Source: an uncultured Croceitalea sp.
GTDB taxonomy: Bacteria; Bacteroidota; Bacteroidia; Flavobacteriales; Flavobacteriaceae
DNA: 64,000 nucleotides
Direction of reading: 5' to 3'
NCBI GenBank assembly: GCA_947495075.1
Contig: CANLXH010000002.1
Coordinates: 682,001-746,000 of the forward strand
Below are positions 24,907 through 35,456 of the stretch, one piece after another. Numbering within the stretch: position 1 is the first letter of the stretch; each line of letters starts with the position of its first letter. The notes under the pieces were generated by a model, which was not told the origin of the DNA, ran no database searches, and worked only from the letters and a program-made list of their open reading frames with translations. The translations under genes and the position numbers were made by a program.

Positions 24907-26763
24907 TTACTCAGGTTGATAAGTATTGTTCTCTTGATTAACATCAGCCATTAGTTTTGATGGGTCAACCAAAATGCCAGCTATGTTTTCCACAGACTTG
25001 TCTATAATTAGCTCGTAAGTGGAATTTGTCCAAGGCCAATCTTCTACTATAGTTCTTTTTAAAGATGGATATGGATTTTCTTTTTCACCACGCATCATTC
25101 GTAGTGGAACATAATAAGTTTCTTGATTCCCTTCAGCATCTACAACCAATATATCTAAAGGCATTGGCATAAGCCCAATACGCTCTAGAATAACCTTAGT
25201 TTTGCCTCCATTAGCTACCACTTCTTTTATGCCATAGTCAATCGTATTCGTAGTTTGTGTCCAATCCATTAGATACCAATCTAGTTCCATCCCAGAAACC
25301 TTTTCAGCAGTTCTTTTTATATCATTAGGTACGGGATGCTTAAACTTAAACTCGTTAAAATACGTTCTTATTGTTTCCATTAATTTGTCTTGACCTATAA
25401 CATAACCCAATTGAGACAAGAAAATAGAACCCTTACTATAAGCAGCTATCCCATAAGGTGTATTTTCATTATATCTATCTGCATGTGTGGTCTGTGGCTG
25501 TTCTTTCCCTGAATTTACTAAGTAATAGTAACCTTTGTAAGAACCTTCAAATGGATTTTCTTTATTTTTTTCTAATATTTCATTACTACATAAAGAAGAG
25601 ATGAAAGAAGTGAAGCCTTCGTCCATCCACTCATGTTTTGCTTCGTTTGTTGCTAGAACATGCTGAAACCATGAATGTGCAAGCTCATGAATCATTGTAC
25701 CAATAACACTTCCTGGTTTGTCGCCTCCTGTTATTAAGGTAGACATGGCATATTCCATACCGCCATCACCTCCTTGAATTACTGAATATTGTTTGTATGG
25801 GTATTCGCCAATATTTTTACTGAAAAAGCGCATTGCTTTTTCGGTTAAGGGCTGGACCTTTTCCCAAGTTTCCTTATACTTTTTATCATTTTTATACAAG
25901 AAATGTAATGTGGGACCATTTTCCATTTGTAAAGTATCATGAACATAGTCAGGGTCTGCAGCCCACATAAAATCATGTACCATTGGAGCTTTAAAGTGCC
26001 AAGTTAAGGTCTTCCCTTTTGTTTTAACTTTAGTGCCTGGAGCTTCATACCCATGGCCTATTTTATTTGGGTTTTGCAAATACCCTGAACCACCTACAGT
26101 GTAGTTTTTATCAATAGTTAGTTTTACATCAAAATCCCCCCAAACACCGTGAAATTCGCGAGCTATGTAAGGGTCTGCATGCCAACCTTCAAAATCATAT
26201 TCTGCTAGCTTAGGATACCATTGACTCATAGATAGGGCGACACCATCTTTGTTATTACGACCAGATCTACGGATTTGTATAGGAACCTGACCCTTAAATT
26301 CCATATCAAAAGTTGTTTTTCCACCAGAAGGAATAGGTTTTGCTAAATCTACAACCAAAACGGTACCTTCTTCATTATAATTGACTGATTGTCCATCTTG
26401 AGTTAGAGCTGTTGCATGCAAATAACCAATTTCCGTTGGTGACAAAGAAGCAATTCTACTTTCTTTGTTTGAATTAACCATTCTCCCGTCTGGATCTGCA
26501 ATGCTTTGCAAACGCATATCCATTTCGCTGCCTGGTTGAAAAGCATTAAAGTATAAGTGAAAATATACACGATTCAACTCATCTGGGGAGTTGTTGGTAT
26601 ACACTAATTTTTGAGTGCCGTTATATTGGTAATTTTCAACATTCATTTCAACATCCATAGTATAGTCAACATGTTGTTGCCAATACCCGGTATTATTCTG
26701 TGCTAATAATGATGTTAACCCACAAAGGAGGATGAATACGATTTTCTTGACTAGTTTAATCAT
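24907..26763 (-). CDS. M1 family metallopeptidase
   Basis: A 618-residue exported zinc peptidase related to aminopeptidase N. It has a signal peptide (residues 1-21, ending LLAQ). The M1 core is visible: a substrate-binding 'GGMEYAM' (GxMEN-like) and the zinc site HELAH with the third ligand Glu 19 residues later in 'WMDEGF' (HEXXH-X18-E). It probably trims peptides outside the inner membrane. It starts one base after the stop of the S8 peptidase gene, so the two secreted peptidases are probably made from one message. Confidence 0.92.
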   Translation of the reverse strand: MIKLVKKIVFILLCGLTSLLAQNNTGYWQQHVDYTMDVEMNVENYQYNGTQKLVYTNNSPDELNRVYFHLYFNAFQPGSEMDMRLQSIADPDGRMVNSNKESRIASLSPTEIGYLHATALTQDGQSVNYNEEGTVLVVDLAKPIPSGGKTTFDMEFKGQVPIQIRRSGRNNKDGVALSMSQWYPKLAEYDFEGWHADPYIAREFHGVWGDFDVKLTIDKNYTVGGSGYLQNPNKIGHGYEAPGTKVKTKGKTLTWHFKAPMVHDFMWAADPDYVHDTLQMENGPTLHFLYKNDKKYKETWEKVQPLTEKAMRFFSKNIGEYPYKQYSVIQGGDGGMEYAMSTLITGGDKPGSVIGTMIHELAHSWFQHVLATNEAKHEWMDEGFTSFISSLCSNEILEKNKENPFEGSYKGYYYLVNSGKEQPQTTHADRYNENTPYGIAAYSKGSIFLSQLGYVIGQDKLMETIRTYFNEFKFKHPVPNDIKRTAEKVSGMELDWYLMDWTQTTNTIDYGIKEVVANGGKTKVILERIGLMPMPLDILVVDAEGNQETYYVPLRMMRGEKENPYPSLKRTIVEDWPWTNSTYELIIDKSVENIAGILVDPSKLMADVNQENNTYQPE

Positions 26764-26764
26764 T

Positions 26765-28414
26765 TTATTCTGCGTTAGAATCTAAAGTTATTTTCCCTTT
26801 TGAAATATTTTTGGCTAAAAGTAATGCATTATATGCGTTGACCATTTTACCAGATTTTGAAATCCCTGAAAATGATTTGCTTTTAGATGGGTCGCCGGCA
26901 ACAATTACGGAAGCTTTTGAACGTAAACCAGACTGCATTAATACGTTTTTAACTTGCGAAGCAGATAAGCTTGGATAATACGAACGAATTAAAGCAGCAA
27001 CTCCAGCCACAGCGGGGGCAGCCATTGATGTACCTCCCTGAAAGTCATATTTGTTATTTGGCATGGTAGAATAGATATCATCTCCTGGAGCAAAAACATC
27101 TACATTAGAGTTGCCATAGTTAGAAAATGTGGCAACCATTTTAGAACCATAAGCAGGTGCTAATGCGCCAACAGTAATTACATTATCGCTTATTTCCATA
27201 CCGGCATACTTATGGTCATTTGGGAAATTAGGATTATTTGCATCATCTAAATCAGCACCATCATTACCAGCAGCATGCACAATTAATACATCTTTTGAAG
27301 CGGCATATTTAATGGCGTCATACACCCACGCTGCATTTGGCGAAAAAGATTTTCCAAAACTGCAGTTGATGATTTTTGCACCATTGTCCACCGCATAACG
27401 AATACCTAATGCAATATCCTTATCATATTCATCACCATTTGGCACAGCACGTATGCTCATTAGTTTTACATTCTTGGCCACTCCATTAACACCTTTGCCG
27501 TTATTACGTTCTGCAGCAATAATTCCTGCTACATGAGTACCATGACTTTCATCTTCAACACGGTTTTTAGGATTGCCATTACCGTATGTTTTATCATTAA
27601 AATCATATGGTTTATCACCAACTATTTTACGCCCATTAAACTCTTTGTTTAAATTGTAATTGGCCTGCTCTGTAAAATAGGTTACACCATCTGTAAGTTC
27701 TGCAATAACCTCATCAATAGTATCTGCATATTGATACATTTGAGAAAGGATACCAACATTTTGCTTCATCTCTTCTGAGGCTGGTTTCATGGCTAAAAGC
27801 TCTTCTTTGGTATAAGAATCTTTGTCCAGTGCTGTCTTTACTTCCTTATCTGCATTTTTAACGGCCTGAAGAATCTGCTCATATTGTTGTTTATTTTGAA
27901 GTGCCTTTGGATATTCTTTGTCCAATTTCATTTGAGCTTTTGCCCTTTCTGAAGCATCACCTACTCCTAAACGTAGCATTCTTACATATTCTAGTTGTTC
28001 ATTGTAAGATTCCCCTAAAAAATTGTATCCATGAATATCATCTATATAACCATTATTATCATCGTCTTTTCCATTTCCAGCTTTTTCTGCTTTGTTAGTC
28101 CAAAGCACATCATCTAAATCTTCGTGATCAAGGTCCATTCCGGAATCTAAAACCGCAACAATAACCGTTTGCCCTCGCTTATTTCCTATTAACTCAGAAT
28201 AGGCCTTATCAATACTCATACCAGGAATAGTGTCTAAAACTAAATCTGTATGCCCCCAATTCTGTTTTTCAGTATGTGTAAGCTCTGTAACTTTTAGGGG
28301 TAATGTATCTATATTTTCTAAGGGAGTTGAAACCAATGAAGTAGCCCCACACCCTATTAGAAAAAGACTTCCAGAAATAAGAGTAAAAAATGATTTTGAA
28401 TATGTAGTCATCAT
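26765..28414 (-). CDS. S8 family subtilisin-like serine peptidase, lipoprotein
   Basis: A 549-residue protein with a lipoprotein-type signal (hydrophobic stretch, then LIGCGATS with the lipobox Cys near residue 22). The subtilisin triad is complete: Asp in 'AVLDSGMDLDHEDL', His in 'ESHGTHVAGIIAAE', Ser in 'GGTSMAAPAVAG'. Between Asp and His lies an unusually long, charged, helical insertion of roughly 150 residues, including 'QQYEQILQAVKNADKEVK'. The role is probably general degradation outside the inner membrane. It sits between the MBL and M1 genes in one minus-strand group. Confidence 0.92.
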   Translation of the reverse strand: MMTTYSKSFFTLISGSLFLIGCGATSLVSTPLENIDTLPLKVTELTHTEKQNWGHTDLVLDTIPGMSIDKAYSELIGNKRGQTVIVAVLDSGMDLDHEDLDDVLWTNKAEKAGNGKDDDNNGYIDDIHGYNFLGESYNEQLEYVRMLRLGVGDASERAKAQMKLDKEYPKALQNKQQYEQILQAVKNADKEVKTALDKDSYTKEELLAMKPASEEMKQNVGILSQMYQYADTIDEVIAELTDGVTYFTEQANYNLNKEFNGRKIVGDKPYDFNDKTYGNGNPKNRVEDESHGTHVAGIIAAERNNGKGVNGVAKNVKLMSIRAVPNGDEYDKDIALGIRYAVDNGAKIINCSFGKSFSPNAAWVYDAIKYAASKDVLIVHAAGNDGADLDDANNPNFPNDHKYAGMEISDNVITVGALAPAYGSKMVATFSNYGNSNVDVFAPGDDIYSTMPNNKYDFQGGTSMAAPAVAGVAALIRSYYPSLSASQVKNVLMQSGLRSKASVIVAGDPSKSKSFSGISKSGKMVNAYNALLLAKNISKGKITLDSNAE

Positions 28415-28440
28415 ATTAAATGTGATTTAAAAATATAATA

Positions 28441-29301
28441 TTAACCGAAAAAGCCTTTAAAAGAAAACAATTCGTTAAGCCGTTCGCCTTTTTCGGTATT
28501 TTTAAGTGTGCATAGCTCATTATGTGCATCGTGTTCAAAAAATAGCACAAACTCATTATCTACTGCACTTTTCAAGAATTTGGCTTTTTCATCCATACTA
28601 AGCAGAGGACGAGTATCATAACCTGTTACATATGGTAGCGGAATATGACCAACGGTTGGCATTAAATCTGCCATAAAAACAACTGTTTTGTCTTTGTACT
28701 TGATGTGAGGAATCATCTGTTTTTCTGTATGCCCATCAATAAATAGAATGTCAAAACCTAATTCAGACTTTTCTAAAAATGAATTCTCTCCTCTTTCCAC
28801 AAAGCGTAACTGTCCACTTTCTTGCATTGGTATAAGATTTTCTTTTAGAAAGGAAGCCTTTTCCCGAGGATTAGGTTTTGTGGCCCAATCCCAGTGATTC
28901 TTGTTGGTCCAGAAAGCAGCATTTTTAAAAGCAGGCTCATAGCCTGTTCTATCCTTGTTCCATTGAATACTGCCACCGCAATGATCAAAATGCAAGTGGG
29001 TCATAAAGACATCTGTAATATCATCTCTATGAAAACCTACTTTTTTAAGAGATTTATCAGTAGAATGGCTTCCCCATCGGTAGTAGTAGTTAAAGAATTT
29101 CTCAGATTGTTTATCTCCCATTCCAGTATCAATCAAAATTAAACGATCTCCATCTTCAATAAGTAGACTACGGGCAGCAATATCAATCATGTTGTTATTA
29201 TCTGCTGGATTGGTTCTTGACCATAGGGATTTTGGAACTACACCAAACATAGCTCCGCCATCAAGTTTAAAATTTCCAGTTTCAATAGGGTATAGCGTCA
29301 T
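28441..29301 (-). CDS. MBL fold metallo-hydrolase
   Basis: A metallo-beta-lactamase-fold hydrolase of about 286 residues. The metal-binding motif is seen as 'THLHFDHCGG' (H-x-H-x-D-H), with further ligands in 'IDGHTEKQM' and the late 'FEHDAH'. The frame extends to an ATG at 29310, but the ATG at 29301 (MTLYPIETGNFKLDGG) looks the more natural start; both are possible. There is no signal peptide, so it is cytoplasmic. The family includes lactonases and other hydrolases; the substrate is unknown. It probably heads the group with the S8 and M1 peptidase genes, 26 bases upstream of the former. Confidence 0.88.
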   Translation of the reverse strand: MTLYPIETGNFKLDGGAMFGVVPKSLWSRTNPADNNNMIDIAARSLLIEDGDRLILIDTGMGDKQSEKFFNYYYRWGSHSTDKSLKKVGFHRDDITDVFMTHLHFDHCGGSIQWNKDRTGYEPAFKNAAFWTNKNHWDWATKPNPREKASFLKENLIPMQESGQLRFVERGENSFLEKSELGFDILFIDGHTEKQMIPHIKYKDKTVVFMADLMPTVGHIPLPYVTGYDTRPLLSMDEKAKFLKSAVDNEFVLFFEHDAHNELCTLKNTEKGERLNELFSFKGFFG

Positions 29302-29419
29302 CAAAAACAAAAAGTATGCACAAAATAAGAAAAGACAGCAGTAATTGTCTTATAAACACCTTTTTATTGGATGTTTTTTAACAGAAATAAATTTTATTAC
29401 AAAGCATTGAGACGCTATT

Positions 29420-29443
29420 TAGGTTTTTTGAAATAAAAACCTA
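29420..29443 (+). promoter_or_regulatory. Leader hairpin before the APC-USP permease gene
   Basis: TAGGTTTTT pairs with AAAAACCTA and is followed by TATTTTTAG, a terminator-like shape 26 bases before the TTG start. It may act in the leader or be chance in AT-rich DNA. Confidence 0.35.
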
Positions 29444-29468
29444 TTTTTAGAGCTTAGACCAAACTTAA

Positions 29469-31673
29469 TTGAAAAAACTAGAGCGCAGTTTATCTTTAAC
29501 TTCGGTTATTGCCATTAGTATAGGAGGAATGCTGGGCAGTGGTATTTTTGTTTTGCCTGGTTTGGCAGCAGCTAAAACCGGATCTTCAGTTTGGATGGCC
29601 TATTTAATAGCTGCAATCTGTATTCTACCTGCAGCATTATCAAAATCGGAACTTGCAACTGCAATGCCTTCTTCTGGCGGGACGTATGTTTATATAGAGA
29701 GAGCTTTTGGCCCTTTATTTGGAACTATCGCTGGTTTTGGTCTTTGGTTATCATTACTTTTTAAAAGTGCGTTTGCATTAGTAGGTTTTGGAGCTTACCT
29801 ATCTATACTTATTAATATTGACGCGAGCCTTACAAAGTATATTGCAGTACTTTTTTTAATGCTTATCTTGTTTTTAAATATTCTAGGAGTAAAAAAAGTC
29901 GGCAAGGTTCAGGTTTTTATTGTTAGTATAAGTCTTGCTGCTTTGGCTTTAATTCTTTTGTTTGGTCTTCCTAGAACTTCGTCTGAACTATTAGACCCTT
30001 TCCTACTTAAAGGAAAAATGGGCCTCTTCTCAACAGTAGCTTTTGTATACATCTCTTACGCGGGGGTAACTAAGGTGGCAGCTATAGCGGGTGAAATAAA
30101 AAATCCAGGAACCAATCTGCCAAGAGCAATGATTTTATCATTGTTTATCATGACCATTATATACGTCTCTGTAGCTTTTGCTTTGGTAGGGAATTTACCT
30201 TTAGAAGAACTTAAATTAGATATAAAACCTATTTATACCATCTCAAAACTTTTGGGAGGTGATATTATAGGTTATACAGCTGCTTTAGTGGGAGTTATCA
30301 CATTAATTTCAATGGCAAACTCTGGAGTTTTGGCGGCATCAAGGTTTCCTTTTGCAATGGCAATAGACAAATTATTGCCTGATTTTATGTCAAAGATTCA
30401 CAGTAAATATTTGACTCCGGTAGTGACCATAATAATGACCTGCTTTTTAATGACGCTGGTAATATTGTTTCTTGATGTAGAAAAAATTGCCAAGTTGGCA
30501 AGTGCCTTTATGGTAATGATGTTTATTTTGGTAAATGCTTGCGTAATTGTTTTAAGAGAAACTTCAGCGCAATGGTATAAACCACCTTATCGTTCGCCTT
30601 TATATCCTTTTGTTCAGTTATTTGGTATTTTCAGTGGGATAGCGCTATTGGTTTTCTTAGGTATAGGTCCAATGCTAGCGATACTTGGAATATTTATTTT
30701 AGGGATTATTATTTACTACTTTTTTGGAAAGAATGCCACTAGAACGGGTATTCTTAGAAAATATGGGCACAGACCTGCACTTTATTTATTGTATAAAAGA
30801 AAGAGAAATAAACAGATTACTTATAGAAACAATCAATCAGAAAGTCTTCAAAATTTAGATGGAGAACTAGCTTCCAACGCCGGTGTTGTAGTTCCACTTT
30901 TAGGAAATGAACGTTCACCGGAAATGCTTGTAGAAATTGGAGCTGCGATTAACAAGAGAGAAAAAATACAAGTAGTTAATGTTACTGAGGTTCCAAACCA
31001 AACCTTCTTGGATGCTATGGTTGAAGAAAACCCTAGGATAGCTTCTTTAGAACGTCGTGTTACTAGATTAGCTGCATCGCAAAATATTGATGTTGATTTT
31101 GAAGCAGCGGTTACACATGAAATTTCGGACACTATACATGAACTTAGTAACCAAACCCATTGCGATTGGTTAGTTATGGGTTGGAATGGGAGAGCGCATA
31201 GTGGTATTTTGGTGAGCAACCCTATAGGATGGTTATTGACTCACATTAACTCTGATTTTGCCCTTTTTAAAGATGATGGTGTTCGTTATATAGGCAAAGT
31301 GCTCCTTGCCTTAAGACCCGGAAGAAGAGATAAAAACTTTATTGCCGTTGCAGATAGAATATGTGCTTTTTATAACGCATCACTTACGCTTTTGCATGTT
31401 GTTTCAGAAAAGACAGACGCAGAAACTATTTCTGAGATGGAGGCAAATTCTAAAAAATTACTTCAAAAAGTGGAAACACCGAGCATGGTTATTGTTCAAA
31501 AAGATGACGACCCCATTAATGCAATCTCTATAGCGTCTGCAAGTTTTGATTTACTTATTCTTGGAACTCCGCAGAAGGATAATTGGGTAGATATTTTATT
31601 TGGAACAGGAAAAGATAAATTTACCGAAAAATCTGCGTGTTCTGTTTTAAGGCTTACCATGAGAGAAAAATAG
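29469..31673 (+). CDS. APC family amino acid permease with C-terminal universal stress (USP) domains
   Basis: A 734-residue fusion. Residues 1 to about 430 form an amino acid-polyamine-organocation permease with about 12 membrane segments; the first carries 'GGMLGSGIFVLPG', the family's substrate-backbone loop. From about residue 460 the protein is soluble and looks like two tandem UspA-type domains, ending 'LILGTPQKDNWVDILFGTGKD', the usual G-x-x-x-x-x-x G-loop region. USP domains often bind nucleotides, so transport may be controlled by energy state; that is inference. The start is TTG at 29469; the next in-frame ATG would cut into the first membrane segment. The NhaP-like antiporter gene follows after 46 bases. 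Confidence 0.88.
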   Translation: MKKLERSLSLTSVIAISIGGMLGSGIFVLPGLAAAKTGSSVWMAYLIAAICILPAALSKSELATAMPSSGGTYVYIERAFGPLFGTIAGFGLWLSLLFKSAFALVGFGAYLSILINIDASLTKYIAVLFLMLILFLNILGVKKVGKVQVFIVSISLAALALILLFGLPRTSSELLDPFLLKGKMGLFSTVAFVYISYAGVTKVAAIAGEIKNPGTNLPRAMILSLFIMTIIYVSVAFALVGNLPLEELKLDIKPIYTISKLLGGDIIGYTAALVGVITLISMANSGVLAASRFPFAMAIDKLLPDFMSKIHSKYLTPVVTIIMTCFLMTLVILFLDVEKIAKLASAFMVMMFILVNACVIVLRETSAQWYKPPYRSPLYPFVQLFGIFSGIALLVFLGIGPMLAILGIFILGIIIYYFFGKNATRTGILRKYGHRPALYLLYKRKRNKQITYRNNQSESLQNLDGELASNAGVVVPLLGNERSPEMLVEIGAAINKREKIQVVNVTEVPNQTFLDAMVEENPRIASLERRVTRLAASQNIDVDFEAAVTHEISDTIHELSNQTHCDWLVMGWNGRAHSGILVSNPIGWLLTHINSDFALFKDDGVRYIGKVLLALRPGRRDKNFIAVADRICAFYNASLTLLHVVSEKTDAETISEMEANSKKLLQKVETPSMVIVQKDDDPINAISIASASFDLLILGTPQKDNWVDILFGTGKDKFTEKSACSVLRLTMREK

Positions 31674-31719
31674 GGTTAAAGCAATTGTATAATTCTTATT
31701 TTTACTAAAATTCAAATTA

Positions 31720-33564
31720 ATGCTGGAATTAGCCGGAATCATCATTTTAGGAATTATAGCTCAGTGGATGGCTTGGCGATTAAAGTTGCCCGCAATCTTA
31801 CCTTTAATTTTAATAGGCTTATTGGTTGGTCCAATAGCTACACTATATACAGAAGATGGGGCAAAACTTATAGAGCCAATTTGGAATGGGGAGAAAGGGC
31901 TTTTCCCTGGAGAAGGGCTTTATTACTTTGTTTCATTAGCAATAAGCATTATCCTTTTTGAAGGAGGCTTAACCCTAAAACGTTCGGAGATAGCTAACGT
32001 TGGTCCAGTCATTACAAAACTGATAACATTAGGGTCAGTAGTTACTTTTTTTGGTGCAGGAGTTGCCGCACATTATATTTTTGGACTTTCTTGGCAAATT
32101 TCCTTTCTCTTCTCCGCTCTTATTATAGTTACTGGCCCCACTGTAATTACGCCAATTTTGAGGAATATTCCACTAAAGAAAGATGTTTCAACGGTACTCA
32201 AGTGGGAAGGAATTCTAATTGATCCTATTGGCGCATTAGTTGCAGTATTGGTTTTTGAATTTATTAGTGTTGGTGAAGGAAGTGGGTATACTAGAACTGC
32301 TTTGATTGAGTTTGGTAAGATTTTGCTTTTTGGAACCACTTTTGGCTTCACTTTTGCCCATGCTCTGGCCTTTGCAATAAAGAAGAATTTAATTCCACAT
32401 TATTTAATGAATGTGGTATCACTATCTGTAGTACTTTTAGTTTTTGTGGAGTCAGATATTTTTGCCCATGAATCTGGTCTTTTAGCTGTTGTTGTTATGG
32501 GGATGGTTTTAGGTAATATGAATCTTCCTAATATTAAAGAACTACTCTATTTTAAAGAATCATTGAGTGTTTTATTGATTTCTATTTTATTTATCCTACT
32601 AGCCGCAAATATTAATATTAGTGATTTACAACTATTAATGAATTGGAAAACGGCTATACTTTTTGCTTTGGTAGTATTCTTAATTCGCCCATTGGGAGTA
32701 TTCTTAAGTACACAAGGGTCAAACTTAAAGCTAAAAGAAAAATTATTTATTGGATGGGTGGGTCCTAGAGGTATTGTTGCTGCTGGTATTGCATCCTTAT
32801 TTGGATCTAAACTTCTTGCTAAAGGAGAACCAGGAGCTGAGTATATTACACCGCTGGTTTTTATGATTGTTCTTGGGACAGTCTTACTAAATGCTACGAC
32901 CGCAAGGCTATTTGCGAAGTTAGTTGGGGTTTTCTTAACTAAATCTGAAGGAATTTTAATTATTGGCGCCTCTAAGGTTTCAAGGCTAATTGCTAGTTAC
33001 CTAAAAAAGAACAAACGCCATATTGTACTTATTGATAACAACCAAACTAATGTTGACAAAGCGAGAAAGCTTGGGATAGAAGCAATGACAGCCAATATAT
33101 ATTCAGACTCACTCACAGATAATATTGAGCTCAACGATATGGGATATTTAATGGCATTAACAGGAAATTCTGATATTAATAAATTTGCCATTGATAAGTT
33201 TAAAAAACAGTTTGGCGAGAATGGAGCCTTTAGAATTGTAAATACCGATGAAATGAACGATCCAGAAAACAACCCCGAAGAAGGCTTGTTTTCACATACG
33301 GACGATTTCATAAAATTAACAGACGCAGCGCGTAAATACCCATCTGTAAATGAAATTGAAATAAAAGACCAAGAACACTATAATGGGTTAATAGAAATAA
33401 CGAAAGCAGATAACGACACTATACCTTTATTTCTTAAAAATGCAGAAAACGAACTTCAAATTATATCTGCATTCAGCAAAGAATTTACAGATATACAAGA
33501 AGGTTATAAACTGGTTTATCTAGGTAAAGTTTTTGATTTTGATGAGGAAGCTGAGGAAGATTAA
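31720..33564 (+). CDS. NhaP-type sodium/proton antiporter with C-terminal RCK (TrkA-N) domain
   Basis: A 614-residue CPA1/CPA2-type cation:proton antiporter. About 12 membrane segments occupy residues 1-400, including '[15 protein letters not shown]' and '[16 protein letters not shown]', the conserved NhaP transport-core motifs. A Rossmann-like RCK_N domain follows ('[18 protein letters not shown]', then 'IVLIDNN'), and the last 130 residues are acidic. RCK domains bind NAD(H) or nucleotides and gate ion flow. Together with the APC-USP gene upstream it forms a pair of transporters with cytoplasmic sensory domains. Its TAA overlaps the convergent lepA stop within TTAA. Confidence 0.9.
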   Translation: MLELAGIIILGIIAQWMAWRLKLPAILPLILIGLLVGPIATLYTEDGAKLIEPIWNGEKGLFPGEGLYYFVSLAISIILFEGGLTLKRSEIANVGPVITKLITLGSVVTFFGAGVAAHYIFGLSWQISFLFSALIIVTGPTVITPILRNIPLKKDVSTVLKWEGILIDPIGALVAVLVFEFISVGEGSGYTRTALIEFGKILLFGTTFGFTFAHALAFAIKKNLIPHYLMNVVSLSVVLLVFVESDIFAHESGLLAVVVMGMVLGNMNLPNIKELLYFKESLSVLLISILFILLAANINISDLQLLMNWKTAILFALVVFLIRPLGVFLSTQGSNLKLKEKLFIGWVGPRGIVAAGIASLFGSKLLAKGEPGAEYITPLVFMIVLGTVLLNATTARLFAKLVGVFLTKSEGILIIGASKVSRLIASYLKKNKRHIVLIDNNQTNVDKARKLGIEAMTANIYSDSLTDNIELNDMGYLMALTGNSDINKFAIDKFKKQFGENGAFRIVNTDEMNDPENNPEEGLFSHTDDFIKLTDAARKYPSVNEIEIKDQEHYNGLIEITKADNDTIPLFLKNAENELQIISAFSKEFTDIQEGYKLVYLGKVFDFDEEAEED

Positions 33565-35357
33565 TCATTCAATTTCAACACCGCCATAAAAGCCTCTTGC
33601 GGAACTTCCACATTGCCAACTTGACGCATACGCTTTTTACCTTTTTTCTGTTTCTCAAGCAGCTTACGCTTTCTTGAAATATCACCTCCGTAACATTTGG
33701 CGGTAACATCTTTTCGAAGTGCTTTGGTAGTTTCTCTAGAAATAATTTTTGCTCCTATCGCAGCCTGTATAGGAATATCAAACTGTTGTCTTGGAATAAG
33801 TTCTTTTAATTTTGCGCACATTTTTTTACCAATGGTAACGGCACTATCTGCGTGAATTAATGCTGAAAGCGCATCAACTGGCTGTGCATTTAGTAAAATA
33901 TCAACGCGAACTAATTTAGACACACGCATACCAATAGGGGCATAATCAAAAGAAGCATAACCTTTAGAAACAGTTTTTAATCTATCATAGAAGTCAAAAA
34001 CAATTTCGGCCAAAGGCATGTCAAATGTTAACTCGACCCTTTGTGTAGTTAGATAAGTCTGATTTGTAATCTGCCCTCTTTTTTCAATACAAAGCGACAT
34101 TACATTACCTACAAAATCAGACTTTGTAATAATAGTAGCTTTTATATAGGGCTCTTCAACCCGGTCTATTCCAGAAGGGTCTGGCAAATCTGTGGGATTG
34201 TTTACGATGATAATTTCATCAGGGTTCTTTCGCGTAAAGGCATGATAACTAACGTTAGGAACTGTTGTAATCACAGTCATATTAAACTCACGTTCCAACC
34301 GTTCTTGAATAATTTCCATATGTAACATCCCCAAGAATCCACAACGGAAACCAAAGCCTAAAGCCGCACTGCTTTCTGGCGCAAAAACTAGTGATGCATC
34401 ATTTAGCTGAAGTTTCTCCATAGAGGCGCGCAATTCTTCGAATTCATCTGTATCTACGGGATAAATACCAGCAAATACCATTGGTTTTACATCTTCAAAA
34501 CCACCAATTGCATTTTTAGTAGGTTTTACCGCATCGGTAATGGTATCTCCAACTTTTACCTCTCGAGCGTCTTTAATACCAGTAATTAAATACCCAACGT
34601 CACCTGCTTTAATACCTTTTTTAGGATGTTGCTCTAGTTTTAAAGTTCCTACTTCGTCGGCAAAATAATCTTTGTCGGTAGCAACGAACTTTATTTTTTG
34701 CCCTTTTATAATTTCTCCGTTGATAACTCTAAAGTAGGTTTCAACCCCTCTAAAAGGATTGTAGACGGAATCAAAAACAAGGGCTTGTAAAGACTCATCA
34801 ACATTGCCTTCAGGCGCAGGAATACGCTCTATAATCGCACTTAATATTTCTTCAATACCAATACCTGTTTTTGCACTGGCAGGGATTACCTCTTCAGCCT
34901 TGCAGCCCAGAAGGTCTACGATATCATCCGTAACTTCCTCAGGATTAGCGCTTGGCAAGTCTACTTTATTTAGTACCGGAATAATTTCTAGATCATTCTC
35001 TAAAGCTAAATACAAATTACTAATTGTTTGAGCTTGAATACTTTGTGCAGCATCAACAACCAATAAAGCTCCTTCACATGCGGCAATAGACCTAGAAACT
35101 TCGTAAGAAAAATCGACATGGCCTGGAGTATCGATAAGATTTAGAATATATTCTTCCCCTTTGTAGGTGTATTCCATCTGAATGGCGTGACTTTTTATGG
35201 TAATACCACGCTCACGTTCCAAATCCATACTATCCAATAACTGATCCTGTTTTTCACGTTCGGTAACAGATCCGGTAAAATCTAACAGCCTATCTGCCAG
35301 GGTACTTTTACCGTGATCAATATGTGCAATAATGCAAAAATTTCTAATCTTTTTCAT
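33561..35357 (-). CDS. lepA: Elongation factor 4 (LepA)
   Basis: A 598-residue translational GTPase. GTP-binding motifs are present: G1 'AHIDHGKST', G3 'DTPGHVDF', G4 'NKVDLP', G5 'SAKTG'. The LepA-specific C-terminal domain ends with '[15 protein letters not shown]'. LepA acts on the ribosome in back-translocation or initiation and biogenesis. The length is standard. Its 3' end converges on the antiporter gene with a 4-base overlap; its 5' end faces the beta-barrel gene, leaving about 100 bases for both promoters. Confidence 0.97.
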   Translation of the reverse strand: MKKIRNFCIIAHIDHGKSTLADRLLDFTGSVTEREKQDQLLDSMDLERERGITIKSHAIQMEYTYKGEEYILNLIDTPGHVDFSYEVSRSIAACEGALLVVDAAQSIQAQTISNLYLALENDLEIIPVLNKVDLPSANPEEVTDDIVDLLGCKAEEVIPASAKTGIGIEEILSAIIERIPAPEGNVDESLQALVFDSVYNPFRGVETYFRVINGEIIKGQKIKFVATDKDYFADEVGTLKLEQHPKKGIKAGDVGYLITGIKDAREVKVGDTITDAVKPTKNAIGGFEDVKPMVFAGIYPVDTDEFEELRASMEKLQLNDASLVFAPESSAALGFGFRCGFLGMLHMEIIQERLEREFNMTVITTVPNVSYHAFTRKNPDEIIIVNNPTDLPDPSGIDRVEEPYIKATIITKSDFVGNVMSLCIEKRGQITNQTYLTTQRVELTFDMPLAEIVFDFYDRLKTVSKGYASFDYAPIGMRVSKLVRVDILLNAQPVDALSALIHADSAVTIGKKMCAKLKELIPRQQFDIPIQAAIGAKIISRETTKALRKDVTAKCYGGDISRKRKLLEKQKKGKKRMRQVGNVEVPQEAFMAVLKLND

Positions 35358-35456
35358 ACCAAATGCAAATATAGGTCTTTTGCTCAGCAGGATAGCGAAT
35401 TATCAATTTCTAGTCCGAAATATTTTCTTAGATTTGATACTCGACCCAAACCTCAA

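Noticed and set aside
35313-35456. Upstream extension of the beta-barrel gene
   Set aside because: The frame is open but lies partly inside lepA on the other strand, and the signal peptide begins at 35457.
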